From Thelephora terrestris (taxonomy: Eukaryota > Basidiomycota > Agaricomycetes > Thelephorales > Thelephoraceae), in NCBI GenBank assembly GCA_015956445.1, contig WIUZ02000019.1, positions 62,001 to 126,000 on the forward strand: a stretch of 64,000 bases of DNA, given 5' to 3'. The notes beneath the pieces are model-generated. The model was not told where the DNA came from and made no database searches. It worked only from the letters and a program-made list of their open reading frames with translations. The position numbers and the translations under genes are program-made. Positions 43,738-54,780 of this stretch are shown here, one piece after another. Position 1 is the stretch's first letter. The number at the start of each line of letters is the position of its first letter.

Positions 43738-46700
43738 TGTCAGGGCCACTCTACCCCAACAACTACCAGTGCACTGAGCCGACTCCGCAGAGTACTCACT
43801 AGTCCGACTAGCTTGTGAGAGAACGATCACGTCTCTATTCTTCCGGTAGGTTGTCCGAGGTCACTGCAAGTCAGGTCGAAATCCTAAAGAGAAACCCAAC
43901 CTAAACCGTACTTCGTTCGGTTTAACAAACAAGGGTTGATCCCTACAACAGGATTGATGACTCCACCAGTTGATCAACTGGACGCTCGAGGTGTTCTAAT
44001 ATGACTGCGGAGAGTCTATAGTTACGAGGCGCAGTTGACGCGCAGAGCGGGAGGGAGAGCAGATGGGGGATGTCTTGGATCAAACAAGAAACTCTGACTT
44101 GGCCTTAACTGCAACTGGGCTGAGAAGGGCAGAGGATTTCCTGAGGTAACAAAACTAAGGTACTACGATACAGCCACAGTTGCTACTTATACTAAGGGAG
44201 TGGCCATGACGTCAATACCCTAATATACCCTTATCAAGCCAGAACAAAGGGAGATAAGGAGTGTGTGAACGCTAAGTAAGGGAAGCGAGCAAAGATGACG
44301 CGTGGGAAGATAAAGGACAAAGGGCCTTACTAGCGTGTGAAGGATTGCATAAAAGATAACAATAGTCCGCATGAAACATAGGGGTAAAGATAACACTAGT
44401 CCTAAAAGAAAGAGGGGCATGGGGTCATGAAAGTTCGTACCTGGGGATCACACCCAAGGGTCAGGTAGCAATCTCCCTTTACATAGCTATGCCAGCGGAT
44501 TCGGGAGTAAAGCCATGCAACATCCCTTGTTGTCTGTAGGCGGTAACAGCATCACGGACAAGTGGTAACCTCAACGTACGTCCGAACATGAGGAGGTCAG
44601 GCCTAGACTCATGGGACATGAGGGATTACAGATTCGCCGGCGTTTCACGCTAACGGCTACTCCACATGCGCTGGGCTAACCAGAAGGATCCTAAGGCGAT
44701 GCTTCCGAATAGCGGCGAGTCCTTCCTCCGGTTAGGAGACTGTGATGTGACTGTCCACGTGTGTGATCAGGGTCCAGGGTTGATCGTAATCGTAAAGTCA
44801 TGAGGGGTCGTAAAAGGGGTTCGTGATGTCATAGAGGGGTCATCAGGGTCTTGAGACCTATTTTTAGTGCGCGCGCGTTCTAGGCGTTCCGGAACGAAGT
44901 TCTTCCAAGGCCGTCCCGCGGGCCGAGGTGTCAGCTTGATGTAGTAAGCCAACGATGATGGTACAGGGGCGGAAGTTGATGTGACCCGGACCAATGAGGT
45001 TCGTCGAGGTAGGTCACGTGAAGGATCACCGATCTAAGCTATAAGAAGGACGTCTTCTTGGAGCCATCCTTGATCAGCAACACCAGCAACTTCCCCATCA
45101 TCTTTCCAAAACATGTCCTTCCCCAACAACCATACCTACAAAGTCGCCAATGGTATCTCCACCATTTCTCGCATCGATCGTCGTGCCGTCGCTCGCAAAT
45201 CTTACGCCTGTGCGGCTGGGACTCCCTATACCACGGATGACCAGGTATGGGGGAGAACTAGAGCTTTCTGTGCTAGCACTAACGCCTTCCTCTAGGTAGA
45301 GGTTACGTTCTTTTGGGCGTTGATGTCCAGCTAACGGCTTCTAGATCTTGGAGGTCGTCACGGAGGTGGACGCCGAACGTCTCAGGGAGACGATGCCTCA
45401 TTTGATGGGGTTGACCTGGGACGATGAGCTCTGGGTCCGCACGATCATCGCCGAGAAGGTAGCCTTCCGAATGAGGGGTAGGTTCGGGGAGCTGGAGCAT
45501 CCGGTCAAGAAGGAGCTCTGGTACACCCTGCAGAGGGGAATCTACGATCAAGACCTATTGGAGCATGGAGCAACCGTTCCTCGAGCCGTCCGCCAGGCTA
45601 CTGTTGCCACGTCATTGTTATGGTCGCTCGTTCGGGAGGGGGAGAGCAAGGTAGGTTCTCCGTTTGAATATTCGAGTATGACTCTCGATTAATCAAACTG
45701 CCTAGGTTGAGCGTTTGGAGCGCGAGGTGAAGGAGGCGAAGGCAGACGTCCTTCGTCTGTCTGCGGAGGGTCTTCAGATGAAGGAGACCTTGGCCGCCTT
45801 CCAGCAGGGGACGAACGAGGCGTTGGAGGCAATGGTTGCCAACCATCAAGAGCTGATCGCCGGTTTGAAGGTTAGGGATAACAACATAAAGGGGGCGTTG
45901 GCCAGGAGGGATGAAAAGGTAGCTTTCCTCATCTCAAAGACGAAATGAGGGAAGCTGACACTTCTTCTAGACTGAGGAGCTCGAGAACGTAGTGGCAGTA
46001 TTGACGGCGCAGGTCGAGTCCTTGCAGGACAAGACCTGTAACTGCAAGGAGGGTCCCAAATTGGTTGGTCAGGGGACAGCCGATGTTCCGTTCGAGTTGG
46101 AGTACGCCGACGAGGTGGTACTGCCATCGCCTAACCCGTCGTCCTATGCGACGCCTCCGATCGAGAACGCGGTTCCCGTTCCGACACCAGGTCCGGCTTC
46201 CACCTTGGCCGCTTCCGACAAGGAGAACTGTGGGCGCTGCGTCTTGCAGCCGATCCATCAGTTGGTGAAGATCGAGGATGAGGTCATGGAGGTTGACCGA
46301 GCCGAAGATGCTCCGAGGGTCGCCGAGGTACGTCCGGTGACTAAGGGGCAACGTTGCAAGCGCTCTCGACGCCGTCCTGCTCATCGCATGGCTCCATCGG
46401 CTAATCCTTACCCTCGACCAGTTGAGTCGGATGGTGACCAGTCTGGTCGAGGTGGGGGACGAGAGTTCCGCTATCGGGTCAACCGTCCCTACCGACAGGT
46501 CGAGTCGGAGATCCAGCTTCGCCACCAGCTACGACTCGCAAGACAGGATCCCACCCAGGGGTCCGACGAGGGAGACGGAGGGTCGCTTGCCGACTACGTC
46601 GATAGTGCTGTTGAGCAGTCACCCGGTGATGGCGATGTGGGACCAGGTGTTCCAGAGTTCAGTGACATCTGGGAGGCTGATCGGTCCGCTCGAAGGAGTC

Positions 46701-47036
46701 TCTTCCTATCGGCTTGAACTAGTCGTTCAGCTGAGTGCCGAAGATGGTGACGCCATGTTCGGGGAGGTTCTTGCGAGGAGGGGCCAGCACTACGATCTCC
46801 GGGATGGATGGTTGGTGACCTTCAGGCCTGCCGTAGATAGAGTCGACTTTTAAGGACGTAGGATAGCACTTGTATAGCTCGTTGTGGATTCGCTGGGAAT
46901 AGTACGCGCGTGTGTGTGTTTCGAATGATTGGCATGAAGGATAAGGAGTGTGAAGCATTCAAAACATAAGAAGTGGTAAGAAAAGTTCGAAGAAAGAGCG
47001 TGTTATAAAAAGTTTAAAAATACCATGTTCCTGACA
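43738..47036 (-). repeat. Chromovirus LTR (upstream LTR, copy A5)
   Basis: 3299 bp, offset by exactly 9316 bp from A4 and identical to it wherever compared. Relative to gag-pol this is the 5' LTR and should hold the promoter on the minus strand. TTTTTATAACACG, near its minus-strand start, is TATA-like. Confidence 0.95.
45113..46853 (+). CDS. LTR-A cargo gene, copy A5 (identical to A4)
   Basis: Exons 45113-45244, 45345-45650, 45706-45918, 45971-46327 and 46422-46853 give the same 479-aa product as copy A4. Identity is expected, since both LTRs were made from one template in the last transposition. An element therefore always carries two copies of this gene. Confidence 0.72.
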
Positions 47037-47336
47037 AGGATTGAGAGTGATATTTTTTGCAGGCACAGAGATACAAGATTTCCCAGAATGAGATCCATGA
47101 CCACAAGATTTAGGGTCACGGTGAGCACGAGAGTCATATGGGTGAGACCTGTGAGAGCCAGTAGGACCAGATACACGAGCAGCACGAGGCTCGTACTCGA
47201 GAGAGTTGTCCAGATCTAGATCACCTTGATCGAAAGGCGAGGACCAGTCACGAGGAGGAGGAGAACCAGACAAGGCATGATCCTCATCGTCAAGAGCATG
47301 TGAAGAAGGTCGAGCTACCCTAGAGGAGACAGGCAT
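47037..47336 (-). pseudogene. Gene G, 5' segment
   Basis: It begins MPVSSRVARPSSHALDDEDHALSG and continues through a Ser/Arg/His-rich region (SHRSHPYDSRAHRDPKSCGHGSHSG) up to the chromovirus insertion. Joining it to 34421 over one copy of AGGAT does not keep this frame, so a small indel or unseen intron lies near the border. It starts 118 bp downstream of the Tnp2 stop on the same strand. Function unknown. Confidence 0.45.
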
Positions 47337-47453
47337 TGGGAAACAGCAGAGAGAGATAAGATGAAATTTTTTTGGGGATGGGGATATGTCGTGCGGATCG
47401 GATCGGGCTGGTCGGTCTCTGCAAATGTCGTCATATTAGTTGTAATATATTTA

Positions 47454-49020
47454 TTGGTTGTCCCCAGGGTCGTCTGCCTCCATTACATCTAATCCTATCC
47501 TTTCTACTACATAAAACTGGTCGCTGTGTCCGTTGATTGCAAACAGAAAGGGGACCATCGCCACAACCGATTGAATCGGCTTGGCACTTACGACCACAAG
47601 TGGCCTCTCCCTATGACGTCTACAGACTGCAAGCGTCGTGTGAGTGTATTGCAGGAGGTATTCGTTCGGCGGTGCATAGAACAACACGAGCGCGAAGGCT
47701 CGTAACTCTTCTCCAAACATCTTGAAGAAGTAGAATTCAATTTCGGCAAAGTACATGGTGTTTTGATAGAAGATCTTCGGTACCTTTTGTCAATAACATA
47801 CAGACTCAAATTGAATCAAGATGCTTACCTTAACGTTGCGATCCATCTGGGACATGTCCAAGCACCGATCCACTTCCTTCCATCAGGATCTTTCTATCTG
47901 CTCGGTGGGAAGTTTGAGACGCCCCCAACAATAGACGGTCCGTTGATCAATATCTTCTGCACCCAGGTAGCCAGAGAAGAAGGTATCCAGGGCGGTTTGT
48001 TCGTCATCAGGAAGGCAATAGAGGGTCGTGTCCTTCGGTCCCGATAGCAAGTAGTTGTCACCTAGATCCTTAGATCCTCAAGGGTCCTTGTCTTGTATTT
48101 GTAGGTCAGGCCACATAGCAGTAAGGGTGTTAGTGTATGCAACACGCTTCGCTTGTGCTGCAAGGTTCTGGAATATATTTGATGGCTGTTTGAGGAGGTT
48201 GCCAAGGTACCCGATTGTGCGCTCCATAGTCCACTGCGAAGAAAGCCAGAGGGGTCCGAGCTGATGGGTCTCTCGCGCGAGATGGGTGAGGGAATGCATG
48301 CATTGCCGGATGAAGTGGAGCCGGTCTGGGTTGCGCTCACAGTAGATAACCTCGAAGTCAACAATCCATTGGAGGAGGAGCTGATGCGCAGCAAGCAACT
48401 GCTCCTGAGAGATTGCACGCTGGTGAATGATCTGAACCGCGCGGACGAGCCTACAGAAGTGAGAGTAATAGGGGTCTGGAAGAATCCTATAGAAGACGCC
48501 AGGTCCCAGGCCGTAAAGATATGTTAGAAACTCCCAGGCCTTGTATCCACTCGAGACCTTCTCTTGCGGATTTCGAGGAGGACGGCCAAAGGAAGTTGGT
48601 AGATACTTAGCAGCATCTGAGACCACCGCACCATGAGCCTTCCAGACATTTCCAGTAAGTACCGCCCATGGCCAAACGGATGTACGATCCTGATCGCGAG
48701 CAGCAGGTCGAGCGCACCATAGGTTGGGGAATAGAGCCGCCATATTTATCAGCAGCTGGTGCATCAGATTGCCTGGGAAGCAGGTAGGAAGTGGTAGGGT
48801 GCGAGGTATACCAGAGAATATACTCGGCTTCCCTATACCTGTTGCCAAATGGCGTCTCCTGTATTCAGCCTCACTATCTGAATTGATAACCAAGATTAGA
48901 TCTCGCCTGTAGATCGCGGGATCTAGGGCCGGGAGAGAGGTAATGTCGACGTCCGCATGGGAGGAGGTGCGATGATCTTCAAAGACGATAGGTCGTAGAA
49001 GAGCAGGATAGTAGTGAGAT
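47454..49020 (-). pseudogene. CACTA/Plavaka Tnp2 transposase, C-terminal segment
   Basis: From the C-element border: GSHYYPALLRPIVFED, YRRDLILVINSDSEAEYRRRH, MHQLLINMAALFPNLW, WAVLTGNVWKAHG, FGRPPRNPQEKVSSGYKAWEFLTYLYGLGPG, SSQWTMERTIGYLGNLLKQPSN, then RLKLPTEQIERS and WKEVDRCLDMSQMDRNVKV, an intron (about 47787-47831), MYFAEIEFYFF, and finally PIQSVVAMVPFLF and FYVVERIGLDV. This is the usual order in Tnp2-type transposases of basidiomycete Plavaka/CACTA elements. A TGA (47883-47885) stands where the family normally has an aromatic residue before WKE, so the gene is dead even without its insertions. Confidence 0.75.
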
Positions 49021-49604
49021 CCGCTGTCGAGTTTGCTGAGGTTGTAGTGAAGAGGTCTATAAGAACTCTTACTAGTCCTTCTTGGTTTACTTAGAAGCTA
49101 AGTGTTAACAACTAAGTAGGCTGGTTGAGAAGTCAGTTATCCCGACTATCAACTCCACAGGGTGGGCGGGGTTTCGTACTTTCTGGCCCCTTGTCCTGAT
49201 GAGTTCGCTGAAGGAGGTTGTAGGTCCTTCAGATGTGTTCAGAGGGGTTCAGTAACCTTTATCACTACTGCACGTATATTCCCTGGTCCAAACACCTAGT
49301 AAGAATGTAAAGGGGGTTGCTGATCTTGATAAGAATGGAGTTCCTGATCTACGCAGATGATCAGGAATGGAGATAATGATATGTGAAACTGATACAATCG
49401 AGGCTGTGTATGAGGCTGTGAAGAAGGCTGTGTAGAATGCTGTGCACTGTGGCTGTGTAAGTGGCTGTGCTGTGGCTGTGTTAAGGGGGTGGCTGTGCTA
49501 ATACTTCTGAGGCTGTGCTGATATGTCTGAGTAGTTTTGATGATCTGTCAATATACTGCTGAGGTACGTCCAAATGCTGCTGAGTGTCAGGGTTGTAGGC
49601 CTGC

Positions 49605-50228
49605 TTACTGTTTGTGGGGCGCTAGAGGATTAGCAGCGGGGTGAGGGGTGTCGGGTCTGGTCTTGAAGGGGGTTCCGGGTGTGGAGACGAGGGGAGGAGG
49701 GATGTCAAGCGAGAGAGGTGACTCGGTTTGATAAGGGTGAACGGGCGAGTGGTAGTCTTGGCAGAACTGACTGAGTTGCTGCACAAAAGGTTCGAAGTCT
49801 TGATCGCTAAGACGTTCAAAGTTGACGAGATATTCTATGACAGAGTAAGGTAATTCAGTTGGGATTTCCCACCAAAGAACGATAATAGCAGGGGAGTGGG
49901 TGTGGATATTAGTTGTGAGATGAACACGTGGAGAGGGGAAGTAAAAGGCCGGACTAATACTGAAGTAGACAGTCGCAAGGACGCTCTCAGTAAGATCTGA
50001 ATTCCAAAGGAATTGATGATCTGCTCCTAGTAGGAAGGGAGGAGTGGTGACTCCGGCGTCGAGAGCTGCAAAGGGTCGATAGTAAGGAAAATGAGTAAGT
50101 AAACCGGCGGTTTGGTTTACTTGAAGACTTCTGATGAGCTTATACTCCCAGATAGACCTTCTGGCGTCAGGGATGACTGGTCGCGGAACTGGGCTGGTAG
50201 AGGGGAAAGGATTAGGGGCGCTGAACAT
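49605..50228 (-). CDS. LTR-B cargo ORF 1 (207 aa), copy B2
   Basis: The frame has the same 207-codon length as in B1, with about ten residue changes (for example NQTAGLLTHF for NRTTGLLTHF). Its Trp/Tyr-rich centre (FLLGADHQFLWNSDL, IIVLWWEIPTELPYS) is conserved. Persistence of the frame through divergence suggests that it is or was translated. No family was recognised. Confidence 0.6.
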   Translation of the reverse strand: MFSAPNPFPSTSPVPRPVIPDARRSIWEYKLIRSLQVNQTAGLLTHFPYYRPFAALDAGVTTPPFLLGADHQFLWNSDLTESVLATVYFSISPAFYFPSPRVHLTTNIHTHSPAIIVLWWEIPTELPYSVIEYLVNFERLSDQDFEPFVQQLSQFCQDYHSPVHPYQTESPLSLDIPPPLVSTPGTPFKTRPDTPHPAANPLAPHKQ

Positions 50229-50883
50229 ACACTGGCAGGAGAATTCCTGCTGAAATGAGTCAGAAACGGTAAGGTGTGAGGAGAATTCCTCAGCTTACTT
50301 TTATTCAGGTTGTGGGTAGAGGAGTACAGAAGAGATTGAGAATGGGGAAAAGAAGGAGCGAACGCTCTCCCTTATATACCCAATCCTCTACAGGAGTCAT
50401 TATTCTACAACGAGTCAAACAAGAGTCAACATGGTCTGTGCGTAGTTTAGGGTAGGGTAGATGAGTCAGAATGAGGGGACTTAGGGCGACAGATGGTAAT
50501 TACTCATACGGGAACAGTAGGGGCACGAGTCGATGGAAGCATTCAGGGATTTCTCGCGTTTCATGGTAGTAATAGAAGCGTGGTGGGGATTTCCCGTGAT
50601 CGATGGGGATTTCTCTGGATCAATGGTAGCAATAGAAGCGTGGTGGGGATTTCCCATGATTGATGGGGACTTCTCTGAGTTTGATGGGATCACGACCAGG
50701 GTTAAGGGTTTGTTTATCCTAATTCGGACCTTAATGGATAATGGGTTATTGTTTTCTCTTTCCGGTTTGCCTTTTGAGTCAGGAGGTATTTAAGTCAGGG
50801 GGATTAATGATCGTTCCCTCCATCGCCTCTTTTCCACTCCCACCACTCAACCACTACTCTTCTCTTAACCATCTGCTACTACT

Positions 50884-51784
50884 ATGTCTGCCTTCGCTGC
50901 CAACGACGTTGTCCTCAATGCTGCCGCCGTCCCCTTCACTCCATCCTTTGAGACGGATGCTCCCTACGATGTGGAGCAACACTTGTACGATACTCCCGCC
51001 AACATCGCTCACGACAATCGGGTCGCCGTCAATTTCCTCACCGCTCACGATGCTCCCGCCGAGTTCTGGGAGCAAGCTGGCTACGACGACCCCAGGCTCT
51101 CTAGGCCTCGGGTTCAAGCTCATCATCCTGGAGCTGTTCTTTTGTTAGACGCCATGGAGAGGGAACGGGAGGATAGGATTGCGAAACTGGAGCAGCGTGT
51201 GGATCGCATGTACGTCATCATGAACAGTTTGAATGATGACTTCTCTCACTTCGCTTTGGAACATTGGGGACCTTTCCAGGCATCTCTCTTCCGATATTTC
51301 GGACACCAATGTCGCGGAGCTTATTGCACCGACCCCCCTTGCAAGTCCCCAGTCGTCCCTTCGCCACCGCCAGGATCAGGGCATTCCTCTCCCTCCATCC
51401 CCTCCCTGGAGTCCTGCCCCAGTTCGCCAGATGGTGGAGAGGTCCCAGAAGAAGACCCGCAAGAGTCCGATGACTCATTCTGGTCAACGTTGTTGTCCCT
51501 CCGACAAGTCACGTCAGGTGCGGATGAAGTTGAAGGTGGAAGTGGCGGGTCTCCAGGACCGTTATGGGTTCGCCTTAGTGAGCGCAGCCTTGTCGGACGT
51601 GAAGCGGGAGATGTATGATAGTTTATCTCATGATGTGTTGGGGTGTAGGGAGTGTTGGCAGGATCCGGTGACGCGAGAGTGGTCTTACTGTCCTGAGAGT
51701 GTTTATAACCCTCACCACTTTGCTCATCGTTGCCCTCTTCCTCAGAACTGTTCATGCGATATCGACCCGTTTGTTCTTGTCTGA
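50884..51784 (+). CDS. LTR-B cargo ORF 2, copy B2 (Cys-rich, short coiled coil)
   Basis: Equivalent to 32760-33660. It starts MSAFAANDVVLNAAAVPF, with TATTTAAGTC about 95 bp upstream. The coiled segment MEREREDRIAKLEQRVDRMYV, the motif CRGAYCTDPPCK and, in the second frame, the tail CRECWQDPVTREWSYCPESVYNPHHFAH are kept. The change of frame between 51340 and 51555 is again unresolved. A 3-bp length difference from B1 (one Glu codon) keeps the first frame. Confidence 0.5.
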
Positions 51785-52400
51785 ATTTGTAGTTCCTTTT
51801 AGCTACTTTTGTACCATTATTACTGCGAATGAGACCAATGTCTTGAATCACTTGCGAGATTTTGGCTACTATGTCACGCGTTCGTGACACTGAGATACGT
51901 CTGATAACTTGATACTGCTGAAACTTGAGAACCTGTCTTGATAAGATAAACTTCTTGATATGTCTGAGATACTGATGCGTCGGATACCAATGTGGTACTA
52001 TTACTAAATCTGTCTGTCACCTAGTCAGTCACTAGTCTGAGGTAGAATACTCTCTGCCTGAAGGGTCTGCCTTCAGCACTAACGAGATAAGGATATTGCT
52101 ACGTCACAGAGTCAAGTGTACTAAGCTTATTCAGAAGTCCAAACTTAGAACTTATTCACACAGAGGAGGGGCTCAAAATGGTATGTGATTACTGAAAATC
52201 ACTCAACCACTCAGGCCTAAGGAGGTGAGGCAAAGTAGGGGTCTTGGTGAAAAGGGGTAGAGTAAAAGAGGGTGAGTTATAGAGAGAAGAGGGGATAGAG
52301 GGGGCAACTACTGGCCAGTGGCCAACAGCTGTTGGGTAGAGAGAGAGAGGGGTAAAAGGTTATGGGTGAGTTGCCTCCCCTTAGAACTGGGGGTGAGTTC

Positions 52401-52614
52401 TTTATATACTTTTTCATGTGAGATTATTCTAGAACGTTCTATGGCCTTCTACTGTATTCTATGGTAATTAATGGAGTGACAGACATCACAAGTGTGACAA
52501 AATGTCACAAAAGTGTGACCAGTGTCACATGGGGTGTGACGTTCCGTCACCTTCTAGAACATTCCGGCAAGTTCCAGGATGTTCCGGTGCATTCTAGGAT
52601 GTTCCTGAACTTTC
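52401..52614 (-). promoter_or_regulatory. Heat-shock-element cluster and TATA box of repeat C2
   Basis: The TATA sequence is at 52401-52408 (minus strand TATATAAA). Perfect three-unit arrays lie at 52427-52439, 52552-52564 and 52602-52614. These are the same three places as in C1, although the sequence between has diverged. TGTCACA/TGTGACA repeats fill 52470-52550. Confidence 0.68.
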
Positions 52615-52714
52615 TGTAACTTTCTGTAACTTTCCATGAGTTTCTTGTCCTTATCTTATCTAATCTAATCTTTGTTGTGGTGAATTATCATAAATAATGA
52701 CATGGTTGTTCTCA

Positions 52715-53527
52715 TGTCCGGCACCGCGTTCCTTGTTACGCCCGGCAAACCCACAGAGAAGTCTGCAGCCACAACGGCCGTGATGTCCAACAGATCCGGT
52801 AAGCTGCCCCATCGCGATTGAATCTGTCAAGTCCAAGAAGAGGAATAGACGAGATCTCGCCTGTTTTTGGTCATAGGCGTCCCAAATCGGCAGAGATTTG
52901 CGCTGAAGCGCAGATACGTGGGCCAGGCCAGGGAACAAGAATGAATCCAAGTCCCCAGGTGGTTCTGGGCCAGGGATAACGCCACCAGGAAGGATGTTGC
53001 GCATTTTGTAACGTTTGTCCGGCCCCAGATCGAGGATTATCCAGATGTAGATCCAACAGTCAGACTGTTTACTTTCGTTGAGTTGCGCGCCGTCCATCGA
53101 GAGCATGACAACTGTGTCGTATTCGCGGATCGTTCTATTCCGGACAAGTTCTAGATAGTCCTCGCCACAGATAATGTCGTCGTAGAGTTTTGTACATTGG
53201 CCGGTCGTCGCCTCTTTGTTCAAAATTTCTAAAGTCCTCTCCCATCGATAGTGCATGGCCTTGGCCATTTCTGAGTGTTTTCGGCAGGCCTGGAGTTGCG
53301 GACCGACTGGAAAGGTCGTGAATACTTTCCTAGGGACCTTTCTCTCGCTGTTAGACTCGTCGAGATCTTTCTGTACATAGCGCGACTCCCTGCAATCAGG
53401 ACAACATTCCAGGTCCCGATACGGCCCAGTAAACCCAACACACGTCTTGATACACATGTGGTGGTCCCAAGTAACAACCCCAGAGAGCCGTTGAGCCTGT
53501 TGTTTGACCTGGTAGTACGACAGTAGT
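52715..53527 (-). pseudogene. CACTA/Plavaka Tnp2 transposase, central segment
   Basis: After the MITE2 site: SYYQVKQQAQRLSGVVTWDH, MCIKTCVGFTGPYRDLECCPDC, KVFTTFPVGPQLQACRKHSEMAKAM, YDDIICGEDYLEL, VVMLSMDGAQLNESKQSDCWIYI, RNILPGGVIPGPEPPGDLDSFLFP, and GHHGRCGCRLLCGFAGRNK up to element C. The motifs SMDGAQL, VIPGP.P.D.DSFL and GHHG..GCR are signatures of the Tnp2 family. Confidence 0.78.
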
Positions 53528-54043
53528 CACTGGGGGCAAGGGCCCAAATACCCACTGGGCACATTGTGATTACATTGTGGTCACAGTCAAAAGGTGACTC
53601 CAATGTGCCCAGTGGGTATATTGTGAATACATTTTGAATGTACCCCATCATGTGAATCAAATTTCGCCACCACCAAACATGTAGATCACATTCAAAACTT
53701 TCCCCAAAAAGTGTTTCGAATGCAATCAGCGATCACATTCACAATGTATTCAACATGTGGAGGTACATTGTGAACACATTTTGAATGTCGTTGATTTTAC
53801 AATGTGAATCAAATGTATTCAAAATATGCCTGGGACATGCGTTTTGGTGCATTATGGTCACATGACTGGGTACATTGTAAATGCGATCAGTATTTGCTCA
53901 GTGGTAATATTAAATTCACATTTTTGGGCACATTTTGAATGTACCTGATTTTTACCCACTGCGCACATTGGGATCACTTGTTGACTGTAACCACAATGTA
54001 ATCACAATGTACCTGGTGGGTATTTGGGCCCTTGCCCCCAGTG
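53528..54043. mobile_element. MITE2, fold-back CACTA-like element (516 bp)
   Basis: CACTGGGGGCAAGGGCCCAAATACCCA, inverted at both ends, is flanked by the 3-bp duplication AGT (53525-53527 and 54044-54046). It shares its first 15 bases and its ACATTGTG-rich body with MITE1, but is shorter and less perfectly palindromic. It lies in the Tnp2 coding sequence. Removing it with one AGT joins IKL to LSYYQ in frame. Confidence 0.88.
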
Positions 54044-54780
54044 AGTTTGATGTCAGGATAGCAGGCCCGAAGGTTTCAGCGTGCATCCTCATAGGCCTTC
54101 TGAGAGTGATTCATGAAAGATACAAAATTCATGAGGGAAAGCCGGAGGTTACGGTCGTCCAGAGGGGTACAGTCATGGGCTCTGGGATCCAGAAACTCCT
54201 CGAGCTCGTTGGGACCAAACTGAGATGCGAGAGTGGATTCTCCCAGCATACGGATGAACTCCAGAGCGATGTGAATCTTCGGGATCTGGGCGGGAGGAAA
54301 CTCGTCCGGAGGTGGTGGCGTTCGGTCAGAGTTGTCATGGTCAGAACCTGGTGGAGGGGGAGGGGGAGGTGTTTGGGGGCGAGAACGAGGTGGGGGAGAC
54401 AGGACGTGGGGAGTGGGAGGCTGGGGCGTTGGCAGAGGTGTCTGACGTCTTTGGTCGTCCTCTATATCTTCGTCCTATTCAAAAACCAGTAAAAAATGCA
54501 GCAGGATAGATTAGATCTGCGTTACACTCACTGAATCTGATCTAGACGCCCGGCTAATGTTATCGGGGGGATCTACTTCATCCGGAGGTTCTTTTACGTC
54601 CAAGCTTCCACGAGGGCTAGATGCCACATCCGGAGGATCTTCCTGGGCCCTCCTGGTGCGGGGAGGATTGTAGGTAGACACAAGAGTATGACGACTCTGT
54701 GCCTTGTTATGAATATACCAAGTCCCTTTAACAACTAGACTTCCACGGCAGTTGTCGCATTCACACCAATGGTCGGCCAT
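54044..54780 (-). pseudogene. CACTA/Plavaka Tnp2 transposase, N-terminal segment
   Basis: The start at 54780, MADHWCECDNCRGSLVVKG, is a Cys-pair finger usual at the N-terminus of these proteins. A Pro-rich linker follows. An intron lies near 54477-54529 (donor TCA|GTGAGT, acceptor GAATAG). Then come DEDIEDDQRRQ, a Pro run, IPKIHIALEFIRMLGESTLASQF and MNHSQKAYEDARRNLRACYPDIK, up to MITE2. An upstream Met at 54825 is possible. Confidence 0.7.

Larger units (their letters stand above)
34422..47036 (-). mobile_element. Complete Ty3/gypsy chromovirus, 12.6 kb, with 3.3-kb LTRs
   Basis: The two LTRs (34422-37720 and 43738-47036, each 3299 bp) flank a 6017-bp internal region. The 5-bp duplication AGGAT lies on both sides (34417-34421 and 47037-47041). 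All frames in the two LTRs have identical lengths and translations and every stretch I compared is identical, so insertion was recent. The element runs on the minus strand: gag (43079-41625), then pol (41559-37741). A purine-rich tract (AGGAAGAGGATAA, minus strand, next to 37720) is a good PPT. The sequence after the upstream LTR (GAGTAACAAAACTACCAG) does not begin with TGG, so the primer is not the usual tRNA 3' end. It interrupts gene G. Confidence 0.95.
49585..51889. mobile_element. Solo LTR, family B (copy B2)
   Basis: 2305 bp, TGTCAGGGTTGTAGG...CGTTCGTGACA, with the duplication CTGAG at 49580-49584 and 51890-51894. It carries the same two divergent ORFs as B1. Between them (about 50530-50690) are two to three copies of a 55-60-bp repeat with the core GTGGGGATTTCCCGTGATCGATGGGGATTTCTC. 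Confidence 0.93.
49021..52714 (-). mobile_element. LTR-like repeat C, copy C2, with LTR B2 nested inside
   Basis: On the minus strand it starts TGAGAACAACCATG (52714) and follows copy C1 over about 1.25 kb to about 49165. Solo LTR B2 occupies 49585-51889. It interrupts the Tnp2 gene just after RNKERGAG. The far end lies somewhere between 49020 and 49165, where the Tnp2 frame resumes. Flanks TGCCGGA and CAGCGGA are similar but do not prove a target duplication. Confidence 0.6.
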
